Below, piece after piece: positions 23,757 through 32,007 of a stretch of DNA of 32,723 nt. This DNA is from a virus. The stretch lies in the IMG/VR virus record IMGVR_UViG_3300007236_000021, positions 1 to 32,723 of that record, one strand, 5' to 3'. The notes under the pieces are model-generated. The model saw only the letters and a program-made list of their open reading frames with translations. It searched no databases and was not told the origin of the DNA. The position numbers were made by a program, and so were the translations under genes. Numbering within the stretch: position 1 is the first letter of the stretch; the number at the start of each line of letters is the position of its first letter.

Positions 23757-25545
23757 CAGTTGGTGCAGCACCGGCTGCTGGTTGCTGCCCGGGGGCTGCT
23801 GCGGCTTGGTCGGCTGTTTCTGCTCCGGGTTCGCCTTCTATTCCCGGTTGCGATAGTTCTTCGCCAGTGGTAATGTCAGATTCAAGATCACCGGGTGTTA
23901 CTCCAACCGATCTCAAGTCTGAGCCAACCATTTCTGGAGACTCGGGGGTGTCTTGTTCTTCTCTCCATAGACGTTCGTTATCAGCAATTTCATCTTCACT
24001 CAATCCAAGATAACGTTTGAGAAGAAAACGTTTACTCAAATATGGCACTTGATCAAGATTCCCAAACACTGCTACTCGAGTGTTGTCAAGCTCGGCTTCG
24101 CGATAGCTAGCAAAGTTTTGTGGTGGATTAAACGTGATATCAAACAGCCCGGCATCGATGTTGAATCCCCGCCAACGTAAAAACATTTTAAATTCGTCGT
24201 CAAGTTTGTCACATACCAGTCGTTGCAATCTTTCGCAATACTGATTGAATCTGTATTCTTGGATTAATGCAGTACCAACTCTACCATCACTCAATGGACG
24301 ATCACTGTCATCAGGCCCGGTAGGCAAATAGCTGCTTGGTACACGCAATGCCCTGACCATTTTATTATTAAAATATTTTAAGTCGTCAATCTCACCAAGG
24401 TTGCTGCCGCCTGGTAATACTTCTACACTCGATCCTCGACCGTCGGCTGTTTGCGGAAAGAAATAATCTTCGTTAATTGACAACGGATTGTAACTGCTGT
24501 CCATTGTGTGTGCGCCCGACGAGCCTTCGCCGCCAGCACGACTTGGTATACGTCTTTGGTGTATTTCGTTTTTAACACGTTCGACAAATCCCATGGCCAT
24601 GTGTGAAGGCATGTTACCTACATCAATTTTAAATACTCTGCGTTCTGGCGCACGAGCAACACGATAAATCAAAACCGAATCTTCAAGCAGCTCTTTTTGT
24701 TTGAAAACTTTAAAAATAGTTTCTAACACACTCATGCCAAACGGCCAATAAAAATCAAGACCTTCAGTGAGACTTAGATGCACAATGTGTTCAGCATCAA
24801 GCACTGCTTCGTTCATGGCTGCTGTGAATCGACTTTGTCCTGCTGCGCCTACACCGCCCGGTGCACCACCACTGTTGGGCACTGTGTAATTTCCAGGTGA
24901 CGAGTATCCAGTTGACGATGGATTGCTTTGATAATCTGTTGTAGTTTTTGCTGCCACAGTTAGATTTTCAAAATTGGGATTGATGTCACGTATCACATAC
25001 TGTTCAGGACGTTTGCCTTCACTTTCATTTACAATCACTCGCGACACTTTGGTCATGTCAACCCAGTACAATTCAAACGTTTCTGGGTCTCTTACAAAAA
25101 CTTGATCTCCGTATTTGATTGTGTTACGAAAGATTCTAAAAAGTCTTTGATCGAGTTTGTTGAGTTTTACCCATTGTTGCAACTGCTGCCTGACAATACG
25201 AATTTCGTTATCTGTGGGTGTATCGGTATAATTGACTTGAAACGGTAAACTGTCTGATTCTGTTGTTTGTGTTGAAAATTCTGCTAAAATATCTAAACAT
25301 GCATTGACTTCAGAATCCATATCCATTGCTTCGTATTGATTGTATCTTTCAATACGGTTGGGATGTCCTGAATACACTTCAGGCAATCGACTTGCATAAT
25401 TTCTATACACCACATCAGCGTGTGAATCTCCGGAATTTCTTCCGTCATTTCTCCCGTATCCCGGAAGCCCGGGATTACCACTTCCGCTCAACGGACTTAG
25501 CTGTCCGCCAGAATTTGCAACTTTAAAATATTTTTTCCAAGACAT
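23752..25545 (-). CDS. 20: Portal vertex protein gp20
   Basis: 597 aa (T4 gp20 524). Conserved blocks are IERYNQYEAMDMDSEVNACL at about residue 65, FRNTIKYGDQVFVRDP at about 141, the clip and wing blocks AEHIVHLSLTEGLDFYWPFG and YRVARAPERRVFKIDVGNM (about 255-320), and the C-terminal TFNPPQNFASYREAELDNTR. gp20 forms the 12-fold ring through which DNA enters and to which the neck binds. The N-terminal 35 residues are Gly/Ser/Asn-rich, and the last 50 are Pro/Ala/Glu-rich. It follows the tape-measure-like gene by 16 nt and heads the head cluster. No late box is seen directly upstream, so it is probably read through from 28784-28791. Confidence 0.95.
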   Translation of the reverse strand: MSWKKYFKVANSGGQLSPLSGSGNPGLPGYGRNDGRNSGDSHADVVYRNYASRLPEVYSGHPNRIERYNQYEAMDMDSEVNACLDILAEFSTQTTESDSLPFQVNYTDTPTDNEIRIVRQQLQQWVKLNKLDQRLFRIFRNTIKYGDQVFVRDPETFELYWVDMTKVSRVIVNESEGKRPEQYVIRDINPNFENLTVAAKTTTDYQSNPSSTGYSSPGNYTVPNSGGAPGGVGAAGQSRFTAAMNEAVLDAEHIVHLSLTEGLDFYWPFGMSVLETIFKVFKQKELLEDSVLIYRVARAPERRVFKIDVGNMPSHMAMGFVERVKNEIHQRRIPSRAGGEGSSGAHTMDSSYNPLSINEDYFFPQTADGRGSSVEVLPGGSNLGEIDDLKYFNNKMVRALRVPSSYLPTGPDDSDRPLSDGRVGTALIQEYRFNQYCERLQRLVCDKLDDEFKMFLRWRGFNIDAGLFDITFNPPQNFASYREAELDNTRVAVFGNLDQVPYLSKRFLLKRYLGLSEDEIADNERLWREEQDTPESPEMVGSDLRSVGVTPGDLESDITTGEELSQPGIEGEPGAETADQAAAAPGQQPAAGAAPTV

Positions 25546-25561
25546 TGTTTATTACTTATGA

Positions 25562-28500
25562 CTAAGATTGTTGAACTTGTAATATACGCTCGGATGTTGA
25601 ATTGCTTCTTCGTTGTAGATCAACCAAGTCAGACAACAACTTTGCTGTTTCAAGTGAGCCTGTAGAACCTCGCTGCGATGCAATCATTTCACGCAAATCT
25701 GTTCTTAAATTTTCTATTGCTGCTTGTATGCTACTAGAATTACCACCGGTTCTAGCAGTACCGCCAACACTGTCTGTGCTGCCAAAGTCAGTTGATATTC
25801 CGCCGAGTGCAGAATTAAACTTGCTGCGAGGACCTTGAATATCAACTGGTATGTTTCTTCCATCAGGCAACGGAACAACTGCTTCAGTGCCGTGCATGGT
25901 CATACCATAACCTGACGCTGGCCCCGAGAACACACCGCCGTTACGAGCACCGTTGAGTAGAGTCATCATTGAATCCCAAGACACATGTGCTTGATTGTTT
26001 CCAACTCCGGCATAATAGCTTTGTCCATGCGCACCAGCAGGTAATGCTGCCCATTCCATTGACAAAGATCTTGCAAACGATGCAGGGCTCATGTCCCCAC
26101 TGAGATAACTGTTTAATCCTCGACCACGCAACAATGCCATACCGGCTTTGTTTTGTGTGGTTTGATCGAATGTATCTTGTAAATCAAGAACACCGTTATT
26201 GACAAGTCCTCTTAGTGTGCTGCGAATAATCTGATAACGACCAACCGCACTACTGGTTGCGCCAGGCCAACTTCTCCATCTTCCTTGTTCTTGTAAAACT
26301 TGTGCAACACTCATTGATGTTAAATCTAATGTACTGCCTCCGTTTACAATATTGTAATTCCCGTTGGATTCGTATTGAGCTAGAAAGTCTAGTATTTGTT
26401 GCCCAGTTGCTGTTCCCACTACTGGAGGAACAGCAGCACTTGGAGCCGCAGCACTTGGAGCAGCAGCACTTGGAGCAGCAGCTGGAGGAGCAGCAGCACT
26501 TGGAGCAGCAGCTGGGGGAGCAGCAGCACTTGGAGCAGCAGCTGGAGGAGCAGCAGCACTTGGAGCAGACATTGGTACTGCTCCTGCACCTTCTTTAAGT
26601 GTACCGTCGGGGTTGTGTGTTGCACCGTACAGTCGATCCCAGCGATCTTGTGCTCGATTTCGGCCACCCTGTGAGTTAGGTCTAGGAGGCACATCTGTGG
26701 GAATTGCTGGACCTCCAGCTGCACCTGGCGTTCCAACTTCTCGTCCACCAACTCGCAGAAGTCCACCTGATGGTTCTGGTACCCCAACTATGTCAGCAAA
26801 GAAGTCAACTGCTTCACTAAACAAATCGCTGGCAGTAGCGTTAATATTTGCAGCAATATTAAATCTACGCAATGCAGCATCTTGTATCATTGCAGCAGAC
26901 TGTTGAAGTCGTCCAGCTTCAACCATCAATTCAGTGTCTCCACCGGCAGCAATTCGTTTTCCTTGTTCGGTTTCAAGCACTTTTAATAATGCATCGGGTC
27001 CTGAAAGTCCTTGACGATTTGCTTCTTCTAGAAGATTTGAAATTCTCTGCTGAAAGTCAGCTGTTTTAACGAAATCCGTTTGCAATGCGTCGATGTTGCC
27101 TACTAATGCAGTAGCACCTGCTAGCTGTTGCTGTTGTAGCCTAACACTTTCGCCCATGTGTTGAGCCATTTCTATTTGACTCATACCGGGTCGAGCAAGA
27201 AGTTCACTGATGCGATATGTTTGTTCAGCAGCTACGGCCTCGGGTGTGGTCATACCACCAGCAGCATATTGCAAAATTCCTCGGAATCCACGTTCATCGC
27301 CGAATGCTTTAGCAACAGCAGCCGCTTGTTGTGCAGCATCAAGTCTAGCTAGTCGTTCAGTGTCACCGGTTTGTTGTGCTTGGACCATTGCTGCACGAAA
27401 TCGTGTTTCTGCAAGAGCAGCTTCTCTAGCAGCGGCTTGGTCTTTTCTCGATTGTCCAGTTAACTGTGCAGCTAAATCAAGTTCTCTAGCAAAATCTGAA
27501 GATGCTTCGATAAGATCTCGTGTGTTTCGAACTTGCAGTCTTCCGGTTCTGGCTTGAATATTCATGTAAGCCATGGCAGATTCACGCTGTTCTTGCGCAC
27601 TCATGCCTAACATTTCAAGCTGTTCACCTAGTTCGCTTTTGTATAGGCCTCCAGCAACATCTGCAAATGCTCTAGCACCGTCAGCTACTGTAGTCCCCAT
27701 GAATGCCAGCTTTCGAGAACTTTCAGTGATCATGCTGTTGAACTGATCAACTTCTGATACTGACATTCCCAATCGTTGCATCAAATCAAACGCACCGTCA
27801 AGTCCTTGTGCGCCGCTTGCACCAACTGTGCTTAACTGTCGAAAACTTTTAAATAACGCATCAACTTGCTGTGCTGCCAGTTTGTTTAGTTCAATTGCTA
27901 ACTCGCCTGCCTCGCTGCCGAGTTTTATTAACTGGCCGCCAACAAATATTGCACCTTTAACAAATATACCACCTGGTACAAATATCGAAAGCAGCGATAC
28001 TAGGTTACCAATTGAGCCAATTGTGTCAAGTACCGGATCTGCTAGATCTTCAATTGCTTCTGCACTAACTTGTGCTCCGCGTTGTCCTTGGTATAGCGCT
28101 GAACTAAAACTTTTAAGTGCTTGAGTGGTTCCGGTTATTGTTGATGTTAACAGCTGAAAAGTCGCTTGTAATGCTAGATTATTACCAGCTAAATCTTGAA
28201 AACCGTTTTTCAATCGTTCAGCAGTGGTACCAGTGTTCCCTAGCTGATCAAAAAGTTCTCTACTGACCGATGTTTCTCGTTGTCGTTCTCTAAGAGTTCT
28301 TGAAAGATCACGAACACCTTGATCTTTGTTTCGTCTAGCTGCTTCTTTGGCCAGACGTTCAGTTGTTAGGCGTTCTTGTGCAATTTGGTCTTCGGTTTTT
28401 AGTGCGTTCCTAGCTGCTTCTGCTCTCAAGTCAGCTTCACGACGAGCAGCAGTTATGTTTTGATTGATTTGCCTACGTTGTTTTTCTTGTGCATCAGCGG

Positions 28501-28753
28501 CTCGATCGGTATCGGCTGCAAATCGACGCATGTATCTTTGTTCTTCGGTTTTTGTTTTGGTTGAACCGTCAACAGTGGAAGCTAGTTTTCCCAGAGCTAG
28601 GATCAAACGATCAATACCTCGAGAATTATCCGAGATTGCTTGCTTGGTTTCTTCCAAGCCTTTGGTGCCCATACGCTGATTGTTCAGAGTATCAACTAAT
28701 TGACGCAAGTCGTATAAGAGATCTTCGACTTGCCGATCAGACATTTCCGCCAT
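25562..28753 (-). CDS. Tape-measure-like tail protein with lysozyme-like domain
   Basis: 1063 aa. Residues 80-165 are a charged coiled coil. Residues 244-276 are strongly hydrophobic (LVSLLSIFVPGGIFVKGAIF). 280-690 is a long helical Ala/Gln-rich region. About 728-774 is a Pro/Ala linker made of 30-bp DNA repeats. Residues about 784-920 look like a lysozyme-type domain (FLAQYESNGNYNIVNGG, AVGRYQIIRSTLRGLV, QDTFDQTTQNKAGMALLRGRG). The C-terminal part has YGMTMHGTEAVVPLPDGR, a motif common near the end of phage tape measures. Likely role: sets tail length and helps cross the cell wall. It is much larger than T4 gp29 (590 aa). Divergent late box at 28784-28791, 30 nt before the ATG. It could instead be an internal or baseplate protein. 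Confidence 0.72.
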   Translation of the reverse strand: MAEMSDRQVEDLLYDLRQLVDTLNNQRMGTKGLEETKQAISDNSRGIDRLILALGKLASTVDGSTKTKTEEQRYMRRFAADTDRAADAQEKQRRQINQNITAARREADLRAEAARNALKTEDQIAQERLTTERLAKEAARRNKDQGVRDLSRTLRERQRETSVSRELFDQLGNTGTTAERLKNGFQDLAGNNLALQATFQLLTSTITGTTQALKSFSSALYQGQRGAQVSAEAIEDLADPVLDTIGSIGNLVSLLSIFVPGGIFVKGAIFVGGQLIKLGSEAGELAIELNKLAAQQVDALFKSFRQLSTVGASGAQGLDGAFDLMQRLGMSVSEVDQFNSMITESSRKLAFMGTTVADGARAFADVAGGLYKSELGEQLEMLGMSAQEQRESAMAYMNIQARTGRLQVRNTRDLIEASSDFARELDLAAQLTGQSRKDQAAAREAALAETRFRAAMVQAQQTGDTERLARLDAAQQAAAVAKAFGDERGFRGILQYAAGGMTTPEAVAAEQTYRISELLARPGMSQIEMAQHMGESVRLQQQQLAGATALVGNIDALQTDFVKTADFQQRISNLLEEANRQGLSGPDALLKVLETEQGKRIAAGGDTELMVEAGRLQQSAAMIQDAALRRFNIAANINATASDLFSEAVDFFADIVGVPEPSGGLLRVGGREVGTPGAAGGPAIPTDVPPRPNSQGGRNRAQDRWDRLYGATHNPDGTLKEGAGAVPMSAPSAAAPPAAAPSAAAPPAAAPSAAAPPAAAPSAAAPSAAAPSAAVPPVVGTATGQQILDFLAQYESNGNYNIVNGGSTLDLTSMSVAQVLQEQGRWRSWPGATSSAVGRYQIIRSTLRGLVNNGVLDLQDTFDQTTQNKAGMALLRGRGLNSYLSGDMSPASFARSLSMEWAALPAGAHGQSYYAGVGNNQAHVSWDSMMTLLNGARNGGVFSGPASGYGMTMHGTEAVVPLPDGRNIPVDIQGPRSKFNSALGGISTDFGSTDSVGGTARTGGNSSSIQAAIENLRTDLREMIASQRGSTGSLETAKLLSDLVDLQRRSNSTSERILQVQQS
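26431..26568. repeat. 30-bp tandem repeat coding a Pro/Ala linker
   Basis: A 30-bp unit beginning CAGCAGCACTTGGAGCAGCA repeats at 26431, 26461, 26491, 26521 and (partial) 26551. Some copies are almost identical. On the - strand it encodes APSAAAPPAA-type units in the tape-measure-like protein, just before the lysozyme-like domain. Confidence 0.85.
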
Positions 28754-28766
28754 GGTTAACTACGCC

Positions 28767-28774
28767 TATAAATA
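28767..28774 (+). promoter_or_regulatory. T4-type late promoter (perfect TATAAATA), rightward
   Basis: TATAAATA lies 30 nt before the ATG at 28805, with GGGAG as ribosome binding site. It drives the + strand baseplate operon and forms a divergent pair with the late box at 28784-28791. Confidence 0.7.
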
Positions 28775-28783
28775 ATACACACA

Positions 28784-28791
28784 TATTTATC
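28784..28791 (-). promoter_or_regulatory. T4-type late promoter (GATAAATA), leftward
   Basis: GATAAATA on the - strand lies 30 nt before the ATG of the tape-measure-like gene. It overlaps the leader of the rightward late transcript, so the two late promoters face away across only 24 bp. Confidence 0.5.
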
Positions 28792-28804
28792 GATTGGGAG
28801 AACC

Positions 28805-29641
28805 ATGGAATCAAACCCTTTAAAACAGTACTTTAGACAACCTGCCATTTATATAAGATTGCCAAGCAAAGGCGATTTTTATCCAGAAGGCACACTGACA
28901 CGTACCGAAAACAGCGAATACCCTGTTTTACCAATGACTACAATTGACGAAATAACATACCGTACTCCGGATGCATTGTTCAACGGGTCTGCTGTAGTGT
29001 CAGTTATAAAAAGTTGTTTACCAAATCTACTAGATCCTTGGAAAATGCCAACTATCGACATCGACACTATATTGGTTGCTATTCGAATTGCCACATACGG
29101 GCATCAACTCGATATTGGTACTAGATGCCCTTCATGCGGCAACGAAGACGAGTATGCACTTGATTTACGTGTTGTTTTGGAACAAATTACAGCACCTGAT
29201 TATTCGATGTTTCTTAATTTAAACGACTTAAAAGTTTATTTTAGACCCATGACATATGCTGAAATGAACGAAAACAGTATGCGACAGTTTGAAGATCAAA
29301 AAACTTTGCAGGTTATCCAAGACAGCGAAATAGAAGATTCAAGCAAAATGGAACAACTGGCCGAAGTACTGCAAAAAATAACAGCTTTCACTAGCACTGC
29401 ACTGGCACAAAACATATTGATGATCGAAACTCCAGATTCTAAAGTGACCAATCGCGATCATATACAAGATTGGTTATCTAACACTGATAGATCTACATTT
29501 AATCGTGTACGAGATCACATCATCAAAAACAAAGAAACTGCCGAATTAAAACCAGTTGGTATACAGTGTCAAGAATGCAGCCACCAATATCAACAAACAT
29601 ACACACTGGATATGACAAATTTTTTCGAGGCCGCCTCCTGA
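28805..29641 (+). CDS. 26: T4_baseplate-family protein (gp26-like hub/assembly protein)
   Basis: 278 aa. Residues 1-45 (NPLKQYFRQPAIYIRLPSKG) and about 50-120 (MTTIDEITYRTPDALFNGSA, SVIKSCLPNLLDPWKM, IDIDTILVAIRIATYG) match the T4_baseplate family found in marine phages, often labelled gp26 baseplate hub. Two zinc-ribbon halves are seen: CPSCG at about 108-112 with its partner CQECS at about 258-262. It is longer than T4 gp26 (208 aa). The role is hub assembly, probably as a chaperone rather than a fixed part. Strong late promoter and ribosome binding site. The end carries a T-TTT-TTC slippery run followed by a stable stem (29620-29693), so about 76 more residues may be added in the -1 frame. 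Confidence 0.75.
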   Translation: MESNPLKQYFRQPAIYIRLPSKGDFYPEGTLTRTENSEYPVLPMTTIDEITYRTPDALFNGSAVVSVIKSCLPNLLDPWKMPTIDIDTILVAIRIATYGHQLDIGTRCPSCGNEDEYALDLRVVLEQITAPDYSMFLNLNDLKVYFRPMTYAEMNENSMRQFEDQKTLQVIQDSEIEDSSKMEQLAEVLQKITAFTSTALAQNILMIETPDSKVTNRDHIQDWLSNTDRSTFNRVRDHIIKNKETAELKPVGIQCQECSHQYQQTYTLDMTNFFEAAS

Positions 29642-29693
29642 TCTTACAAAGTGACGAGATCTCCGAATGGGTTGACGGCATGGAGAAGGAGGC
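29620..29693 (+). promoter_or_regulatory. Candidate -1 ribosomal frameshift signal
   Basis: The heptamer T-TTT-TTC (29620-29626) is in the right phase for X-XXY-YYZ slippage. After a 6-nt spacer the RNA can pair GCCUCCU (29633-29639) with AGGAGGC (29687-29693), seven perfect pairs, and stacked inside it UCUCC (29660-29664) with GGAGA (29682-29686). Slippage would skip the stop at 29639-29641 and join the two frames into a product of about 350 residues. Confidence 0.5.
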
Positions 29694-29856
29694 TAAAGAC
29701 ATTCGCAACGACACTATTAATTTGTGTTGGCACATGCGTGGTGGTATCGATTACAATCAAGGCATGATGTTAAGCCCTGGTGAACGAGAGTTAATCGGAA
29801 GTATGATTAAAGAACACATGGAAGTGGTCAAGAAAACTGGACAGCCGTATTTTTAA
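29680..29856 (+). CDS. Small baseplate-operon protein, or -1 frame extension of the upstream gene
   Basis: From the ATG at 29680 the product is 58 aa, with conserved-looking NLCWHMRGGIDYNQGMMLSP and ERELIGSMIKEHMEVVKKTG near the end. Similar short proteins follow the T4_baseplate gene in marine phages. The frame is open further upstream (a GTG at 29566), and the extra residues QSDEISEWVDG look coding. No start in this frame has a proper ribosome binding site: the only strong one (AAGGAGG, 29686-29692) lies downstream of the ATG and inside the stem. This favours synthesis by frameshift from the upstream gene (see 29620-29693). The C-H-L-S-x-x-E-R layout recalls the second ORF of tail assembly chaperones. 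That is inference. Stop and next start touch (TAAATG). Confidence 0.55.
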   Translation: MEKEAKDIRNDTINLCWHMRGGIDYNQGMMLSPGERELIGSMIKEHMEVVKKTGQPYF

Positions 29857-30351
29857 ATGAATTTAGATCAAGCCAAAACCGACATTATGGAATGGATAAC
29901 AACATTCGTAGAAGTTCCGCATCCTTCTTTGGGAGACTGGAGTCCGTGCCCGTATGCTCGTCGTGCCAGACTCGACAATCGGATAGACATACAAGCAGGC
30001 ACTTCGAATGTCTACCAAGATCTCAAACAAGTTGATGTCAAAGACTGGGATGTTGTCATGCTTGTTTACGATCCCAAAAATCACACCGCAGAAGATTTTG
30101 ATCAGCAGATTCAACAAGCTAATCAAGATATGCTTGTACCAAACAACACAATTGCACTGGGAGATCACCCCGACGAAGTTGAAAACATAAACGGTGTAAT
30201 CATGAACCAAGGGAAGTGGGCATTGGTGTTTGTACAAAAATTAGACGAACTAAACACAAAAGCTCGTGCTATTGGAAAAATAGGATTTTATGACACATGG
30301 CCCGAAGATTACCTTGACGGTCTGTTTTTGCACCGAGAGGATCCACGATGA
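29857..30351 (+). CDS. Hypothetical protein with CPYARRAR motif
   Basis: 164 aa. The opening EWITTFVEVPHPSLGDWSPC and PYARRARLDNRIDI has a conserved-looking CPYA-x-x-AR core. The middle has the strand WDVVMLVYDP. About 105-150 has LGDHPDEVENINGVIMNQGK and LVFVQKLDELNTKA. Related proteins exist in marine T4-like phages with no known role, and I assign none. It starts directly after the stop of the previous frame (TAAATG), and its stop overlaps the next start (ATGA), so it is translationally coupled. Function probably linked to infection metabolism rather than the particle, since the downstream genes look enzymatic. Confidence 0.7.
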   Translation: MNLDQAKTDIMEWITTFVEVPHPSLGDWSPCPYARRARLDNRIDIQAGTSNVYQDLKQVDVKDWDVVMLVYDPKNHTAEDFDQQIQQANQDMLVPNNTIALGDHPDEVENINGVIMNQGKWALVFVQKLDELNTKARAIGKIGFYDTWPEDYLDGLFLHREDPR

Positions 30352-31217
30352 CAATACCAATATACTTTCAAGGAGGCACACACGGAAATTTTTTAGAATT
30401 TTTTCTTAACCAATTTTTAGCAAATGTCAGTATGCATCAAGACACCCCGTTTGCGGCCAATGGTGCAGCACACAACAAACGGTATGCCGAAGAACCTGTA
30501 TTTAAATGCCAAGAAGGACCACACAATCTCGATCAAGGAAAAGTTATTGTAATTCAAGCACAGCACGAAGATTTACTGCCGTTGCTGTGTATTAGCTTTT
30601 TACGTACCGGTGATTTTGGTGTTGATCCTGAACGGCTACACGAAGATACCTGGGAGATCATGGACAACCGAGATTATCGCCCGGTTCGAGATCATATAAA
30701 ATCTATGTTTTTCACAGATACGGATGAAAAGTTTGACGAAGAAAATCCCAACTGCCCGAAACGAATATTAAGAGAATATTTTAAACTGGGATTTAAAAAT
30801 CAAGAAAGTATTCCTTACATTGTGTCACATGCAACATCTGATGATGTTTTTGTTTTTCCTTATATTGAATTTTACAACACTTCAAAATTCATGATACGTG
30901 TAAACATGTTAGCCGACTGGTTAGATATGCCAAAACCCAGTAACATGATGGATACACTGAAGTTGCATTCAGATTTTTTATCACGTCAAATATATCGCAA
31001 TGTTAAAAAAGATGCAGATCGTGTAGTAACCGATGTGTTAAACAACAAAGAATTTGATATTCCCAACTTAAATGTTATTCAGCAGGGATACGTTGATCAT
31101 TGCATCGAAGAAGCAACCGGTATCGAAATGCCAACCGACAACAACAATTGGTTTACAACTTCTCAAGAAATACACAAACACATTGAAGAACGAAAAAACA
31201 GCAACTGGGGTTATTAA
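30348..31217 (+). CDS. Hypothetical protein, possibly sulfotransferase-like fold
   Basis: 289 aa. It begins IPIYFQGGTHGNFLEFFLNQ: a short strand, then a GGTHGNFL loop and a helix, which looks like a nucleotide (PAPS-type) binding loop. Near residue 170-200 FPYIEFYNTSKFMIRVNMLA and DWLDM resemble the FxD-x-F-x-x-L-x-x-L segment of sulfotransferases. The evidence is only this pattern, so the family is uncertain. Start and end overlap its neighbours (ATGA at 30348, TAATG at 31215-31219). If correct it might modify host or fibre glycans. Otherwise unknown. Confidence 0.62.
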   Translation: MTIPIYFQGGTHGNFLEFFLNQFLANVSMHQDTPFAANGAAHNKRYAEEPVFKCQEGPHNLDQGKVIVIQAQHEDLLPLLCISFLRTGDFGVDPERLHEDTWEIMDNRDYRPVRDHIKSMFFTDTDEKFDEENPNCPKRILREYFKLGFKNQESIPYIVSHATSDDVFVFPYIEFYNTSKFMIRVNMLADWLDMPKPSNMMDTLKLHSDFLSRQIYRNVKKDADRVVTDVLNNKEFDIPNLNVIQQGYVDHCIEEATGIEMPTDNNNWFTTSQEIHKHIEERKNSNWGY

Positions 31218-31660
31218 TGAGCTATCAGTATGCTAGAATCAATCTTGCCAAAACCAATTATCAAGACAATCAACTGGATTGGAAATTTATTCGAGATATT
31301 GACGGTGACACCATAGATAAACTACAAGATGTGTATCGCACCTATTGTCGATACAAACGATTTTCTAGTGTAATGCCTATATTTCCTAGCGAGTACACAC
31401 ACGAAGCAGTAGATGTTATTGGATACTACGACAACAACTGTCTTGAAGCCTGGAGTCTAATACAGAAATTTGACAACAAAAATGTCTATGCCTATCAGTT
31501 TGCATGGACATATCATAAACCTCGATTGCGATTGGGTATTCGCTCGCTAGAAACCGAATGTGCTATTTACAAAAAACTAGGTTATGATTATCTTTACCTT
31601 GAACAGGCACATCTTTATAAAAAATCGTTTGACGGATTTGAAATACTTGGACCTATTTAA
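31217..31660 (+). CDS. Possible GNAT-type acetyltransferase
   Basis: 147 aa. There is no strong catalytic motif, but the second half follows the GNAT layout: central strands AVDVIGYYDNNCLEAWSLIQ and VYAYQFAWTYHKPRLRLG, then a helix CAIYKKLGYDYLYLEQAHLY, which is like the C-terminal ylyLGYD region of phage GNATs, and ends KSFDGFEILGP. Acceptor unknown. Start overlaps the previous stop by one base (TAATG). It is followed by a 14-nt gap with GGAG before the next gene. Confidence 0.5.
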   Translation: MSYQYARINLAKTNYQDNQLDWKFIRDIDGDTIDKLQDVYRTYCRYKRFSSVMPIFPSEYTHEAVDVIGYYDNNCLEAWSLIQKFDNKNVYAYQFAWTYHKPRLRLGIRSLETECAIYKKLGYDYLYLEQAHLYKKSFDGFEILGPI

Positions 31661-31674
31661 TAACTGGAGAAACC

Positions 31675-32007
31675 ATGGACGTATACACAATTTACGCTGA
31701 TCACAGCGAAGAAACAAATGCTCACGAGTTTGTGAGTTTGATGCGCAAATTCCTAGATCGAATGGTAGAACTCGGTCGTATGGAAACATATCGTATTACT
31801 CGTATGAAACTGGGCTTTCGCAGTATGGATTTGCCAGAGTTTAGAATTGACATGGAGTTCAAAAATCTACAGCAATTAGATGATAGTATGACCAGTGTGC
31901 TACGCAACGAAAAAAACATCGAAAACGAACATGTTGGTTTTAATCATCTAGTAGATGTAGAAACAATACAACACTTTTTGTACAGAGATTTTCCCGACGA
32001 AGTATAA
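31675..32007 (+). CDS. DUF6614-like small protein
   Basis: 110 aa. The pattern MDVYTIYADH..., FLDRMVELGRMETYRITRMK, LGFRSMDLPEFRIDMEFKNL, then a HVGFNHLVDVET and LYRDFPDE end matches small alpha/beta (ferredoxin-like) proteins that I associate with DUF6614, which are found in marine bacteria and phages. No function known. A dimeric ferredoxin-like fold is inferred. The GGAG ribosome binding site is 7 nt upstream of the ATG (ctggagaaacc). Its stop and the next start overlap (TAATG). Confidence 0.62.
   Translation: MDVYTIYADHSEETNAHEFVSLMRKFLDRMVELGRMETYRITRMKLGFRSMDLPEFRIDMEFKNLQQLDDSMTSVLRNEKNIENEHVGFNHLVDVETIQHFLYRDFPDEV

Noticed and set aside
29566-29679. GTG (29566) or ATG (29575) as start of the second ORF in the right operon
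   Set aside because: Both lie deep inside the upstream gene without a ribosome binding site. The residues before the slippery site are the shifted reading of that gene's zinc-ribbon part.
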